Assembly (NCBI GenBank): GCA_016200765.1 | Contig: JACQEC010000388.1 | Span: 1-9,183, forward strand | Length of the DNA: 9,183 nucleotides | Reading direction: 5' to 3' | Origin: Chloroflexota bacterium | GTDB taxonomy: Bacteria > Chloroflexota > Anaerolineae > JACRMK01 | Shown: piece after piece, positions 7,214 to 9,183 of the stretch | Layout: each line of letters opens with the position of its first letter | How positions within the stretch are numbered: position 1 is the first letter of the stretch | Translations under genes and position numbers: made by a program | Notes under the pieces: generated by a model | What the model was told of the DNA's origin: nothing | Seen by the model: the letters and a program-made list of their open reading frames with translations, nothing else | Databases searched by the model: none

Positions 7214-8869
7214 CTAAATCGTCTTGAAGTATTGCCAGAACAGGGCAACGGCCATGGCGCCTTCACCCGTAGCCGAGGCGACGCGCGGGTTTGTGCCATG
7301 GCGCACATCGCCTGCGGCGAAGATGCCGGGAACGCTCGTCTCCAACATAAATGGGTCGCGATCAACCATCCAGCCTTTGGGCCGCTTGCTGTCGGGCATG
7401 AGGTCGCGACCGGTCAGGATGAAGCCCTTAGGATCGAGCAGGACCAACCCTTCGACCATCTGGCTCTGCGGTTTGACGCCGATGAATACGAACATTGCGG
7501 CGGCGGGCATGACCTGTGTCTCGCCGGTGACTTTGTTCTGAACGGTGAGAGCTTCCAGTTTTTCTTGACCATGCGCCTGAACAATCTCGCTGTTATAAAT
7601 GATCTCGATTTTGTCGTTGGCCTGAAGCAAATCCACGAGGTATTGCGACGCGTTCAACTCCGGCCCGCGCACCAACATCATCACCTTGCGCGCGAAGCGA
7701 CTCAAGTACATCGCGCCCTGCGCGGCAGAGTTCGCTCCACCGATCACAAAAACAAGCTGATCCTGATAATACATCGCTTCGGTATGGGCGGCGCCGTAGT
7801 AGATGCCCGCTCCGGTCAGATTGTTTGCGCCCAAACAGTCCATCACGCGGAATGATGCTCCGGTGGTCACAAGGACGACGCGGCCCAGCACTTCGCTACC
7901 ATCGGACAAGGTCACGACGCGGTAGTTGCCTCGCATCGCAACCTTGTCGGCGGCCAGCGTTGAAAGGATCTCTGTGCCGAAGCGACGAGCCTGCGTCACA
8001 GCCCGGCGCGTCAACTCGTCACCCGAGATACCGGAAGGGAACCCGAGATAGTTTTCAATTTTAGGGCTTGTCCCGGCCTGCCCGCCGGGGGCTTCACGCT
8101 CAATAACCAGCGTCTGCAAGCCCTCCGAGCTGGCATAGACCGCCGCGGCCAGCCCCGCCGGGCCAGCCCCGATGATGATCACATCATAGGCAGGATGGGC
8201 GGCGGCGGTTCCCAATCCCACTTTGGCGGCAAGTTCCAATATAGTGGGCTGAACTTGAACAGTGCCATCCGGAAAGAAGAGGGTCGGAATCTTTAGCGCG
8301 CCCTGATTGTGATCCTCGACCAAGGCCCGCGCCTTTTCACTGCTGTCCACGTCCAGCCATTGGTACGGAATCTGGTGGCGGGCGAGGAACTCTTTGATGG
8401 AGTGTGAGGCAGGCGACCAGAGCGTGCCCGCCACGCGGATGCCGTCAAAGGGCATGTGCCCGCCGGCCTTCCACTCTTCGAGCAATTCATCAAGCACGGG
8501 ATAGAGATGTTCCTGGGGCGGGTCCCAGGGCTTCATGAGGTAGTAGTCGAGTTCGACCTTGTTGATCGAACTAATGGCGGCCTCTGTGTCGGCATAGGCT
8601 GTCAGCAGCACCTTCTTGGCGTCGGGGAAAACCTGCCGCGCCGCCTCGAGGAATTGAACGCCGGTCATCTGCGGCATGCGCTGGTCGGCGACAAAGAGCG
8701 CAAGCGCATCGCCGCGCTTGACGAGTTGCTTGAGCGTTTCGAGCGCGGCCGCGCCGGAATCGGATTGCAGGACGCGATATTCGCGGCCATACTTTTGCCG
8801 CAGGTCGCGGGTCACCGCGTTCAACACCGCGCGATCGTCATCTACCGCCATGATCAGTGGATTTGCCAC
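7214..8869 (-). CDS. Response-regulator receiver fused to a glutaredoxin-like domain and a thioredoxin-reductase-like flavoprotein lacking redox cysteines
   Basis: The product has 551 residues from GTG 8869. Residues 6-125 are a CheY-like receiver with acidic pocket Asp10-12, phosphoacceptor Asp62 (ADQRMP), Thr90 and Lys113, all intact. Residues about 143-220 resemble a glutaredoxin fold, including the cis-Pro loop KIPT (Pro195). The position of the WCPxC active site reads W-S-P-A-S (151-155). From about 228 there is a thioredoxin-reductase-type fold with FAD motif GAGPAG (234-239) and GGQ (262-264). The second dinucleotide motif is GGANSA (377-382), and the C-terminal FAD motif is FAAGDVRHG (517-525). 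The position of the reductase CxxC reads G-A-A-H (359-362). Cys345 is the only cysteine in the protein. Reduction of thioredoxin by the normal route is therefore unlikely. An NAD(P)H-responsive flavoprotein or other output controlled by phosphorylation is more plausible. The usual HRR motif for the NADPH 2'-phosphate is reduced to VRG, so nucleotide preference is uncertain. Databases, from memory, name relatives 'fused response regulator/thioredoxin-disulfide reductase'. Confidence 0.93.
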   Translation of the reverse strand: MANPLIMAVDDDRAVLNAVTRDLRQKYGREYRVLQSDSGAAALETLKQLVKRGDALALFVADQRMPQMTGVQFLEAARQVFPDAKKVLLTAYADTEAAISSINKVELDYYLMKPWDPPQEHLYPVLDELLEEWKAGGHMPFDGIRVAGTLWSPASHSIKEFLARHQIPYQWLDVDSSEKARALVEDHNQGALKIPTLFFPDGTVQVQPTILELAAKVGLGTAAAHPAYDVIIIGAGPAGLAAAVYASSEGLQTLVIEREAPGGQAGTSPKIENYLGFPSGISGDELTRRAVTQARRFGTEILSTLAADKVAMRGNYRVVTLSDGSEVLGRVVLVTTGASFRVMDCLGANNLTGAGIYYGAAHTEAMYYQDQLVFVIGGANSAAQGAMYLSRFARKVMMLVRGPELNASQYLVDLLQANDKIEIIYNSEIVQAHGQEKLEALTVQNKVTGETQVMPAAAMFVFIGVKPQSQMVEGLVLLDPKGFILTGRDLMPDSKRPKGWMVDRDPFMLETSVPGIFAAGDVRHGTNPRVASATGEGAMAVALFWQYFKTI

Positions 8870-8876
8870 CGCCAAA

Positions 8877-8882
8877 CCCTCC
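8877..8882 (-). promoter_or_regulatory. Ribosome binding site selecting the GTG start of the flavoprotein gene
   Basis: GGAGGG on the minus strand lies 7 nt before the GTG at 8869. It overlaps the in-frame TTG at 8884, which has no ribosome binding site of its own. The GTG start is therefore preferred, giving a protein beginning just before the receiver's first strand. Confidence 0.65.
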
Positions 8883-8921
8883 AACTTCTGTGGGAATTGT
8901 ATGAGTTTCTCATCGAGCAGG

Positions 8922-8951
8922 ATTTTATCACGGAAGTTCGCTCCGCCGCAA
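8922..8951 (-). promoter_or_regulatory. Candidate promoter for the flavoprotein-kinase operon
   Basis: On the minus strand TTGCGG (8951-8946) and TAAAAT (8927-8922, five of six to the -10 consensus) are separated by 18 nt. The -10 element is about 52 nt before the GTG start. The -35 match is weak (three of six). Judged by eye. Confidence 0.3.
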
Positions 8952-9017
8952 TATCGGATGCGAACAGGGGTATAGCGCAGAAACGTCGGAGAGGTGAGGA
9001 GGTTGGGCGTGAGTTAC

Positions 9018-9040
9018 GCAGGCGGTTAGAAACCGCCTGC
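9018..9040. repeat. Perfect palindromic hairpin, 10-bp stem and 3-nt loop
   Basis: GCAGGCGGTT (9018-9027) and AACCGCCTGC (9031-9040) are exact reverse complements around the loop AGA. It lies between the possible gene end at 9081 and the flavoprotein promoter region. There is no T-run on either side, so it is either a factor-dependent transcription end, a dispersed REP-like palindrome, or the edge of a mobile element. The remaining bases from 8952 to 9080 show no gene I can support. Confidence 0.6.
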
Positions 9041-9080
9041 TATGCAGCAATTCTCCATTTGGGAAACAAGAGGGCGGGCA

Positions 9081-9183
9081 TTAGGGTGAAGCTCCCAACT
9101 CCAGTTGAGTAGCCATGAACTGAAACAAGTGTGACCAAGACTGAAAGTAGAAATAGCGGGTCAGCGTGCGCACATCGTCCCAA
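9081..9183 (-). CDS. Possible C-terminal end of an unidentified gene running in from beyond the right edge
   Basis: On the minus strand one frame is open from the window edge for 33 codons and ends at TAA (9083-9081). The predicted tail reads WDDVRTLTRYFYF followed by QSWSHLFQFMATQLE, a composition that looks like real protein rather than random frame. I do not recognise the family with confidence. The Tyr/Phe/Trp-rich tail is vaguely reminiscent of some transposase C-termini, but that is only an impression. The fragment lies on the same strand as the flavoprotein and kinase genes, with about 210 nt between, including a strong palindrome, so it is probably a separate transcription unit. Confidence 0.4.
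   Translation of the reverse strand, partial: WDDVRTLTRYFYFQSWSHLFQFMATQLELGASP

Noticed and set aside
7211..7855. Plus-strand open frame of 214 codons opposite the flavoprotein gene
   Set aside because: The minus-strand frame contains clear FAD and dinucleotide motifs, while the plus-strand product shows no family motif.
9018..9040. Rho-independent terminator
   Set aside because: The stem is strong, but no T-run follows on either strand, so it is listed as a palindromic repeat instead.
8456..9112. Plus-strand open frame of 218 codons running past the flavoprotein start
   Set aside because: Most of it is antisense to the receiver domain. The product has no recognisable motif, and it reads straight through the 9018-9040 palindrome and the candidate promoter.
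1..9183. CRISPR array, tRNA or rRNA genes
   Set aside because: I saw no regularly spaced repeats and no tRNA- or rRNA-like segments on reading through. No dedicated search was possible.

Overview
The window is high-GC, gene-dense bacterial DNA (GC in the high fifties by eye, not computed). A double zinc ribbon + class III cyclase + AAA/STAND-type ATPase + TPR protein is typical of Chloroflexota and some Actinobacteria. Together with the codon use, this makes an environmental Chloroflexota genome my best guess. That is an inference; no rRNA or other marker gene is present.

Layout. Bases 1-864 (+) hold the 3' part of an M20 metallopeptidase/deacylase gene. It is followed 13 nt later by a small cupin of the cysteine/thiol dioxygenase type (878-1447, +), probably in the same operon. 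A leader of about 200 bp with weak promoter-like and repeat signals precedes a very large gene (1655-5644, +). This encodes a 1329-residue signalling protein: double zinc ribbon, class III nucleotide cyclase, NTPase, long TPR-like helical repeat region and a C-terminal UBP-type zinc finger. Only 24 bp separate it from the convergent minus-strand gene 5669-7105, a soluble histidine kinase with an N-terminal cyclic-nucleotide-binding domain. Upstream of the kinase on the same strand is 7214-8869, a fusion of a response-regulator receiver, a glutaredoxin-like domain and a thioredoxin-reductase-like flavoprotein. At the right edge (9081-9183, -) there may be the C-terminal end of another gene, with a perfect 10-bp-stem palindrome between it and the flavoprotein gene.

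How it may work together. The three central genes contain every part of a possible circuit: an enzyme that could make a cyclic nucleotide, a kinase that could bind it, a receiver that could accept the phosphate, and a flavoprotein output. The flavoprotein has lost both expected redox disulfides. The glutaredoxin-like CPxC reads Ser-Pro-Ala-Ser, the thioredoxin-reductase CxxC reads Gly-Ala-Ala-His, and the whole protein has one cysteine. It is therefore unlikely to be a conventional thioredoxin reductase. From memory, bacterial UBP-type zinc fingers are often small separate proteins encoded near this kinase and flavoprotein; here the finger is fused to the cyclase. This module is the part of the window most worth following up.
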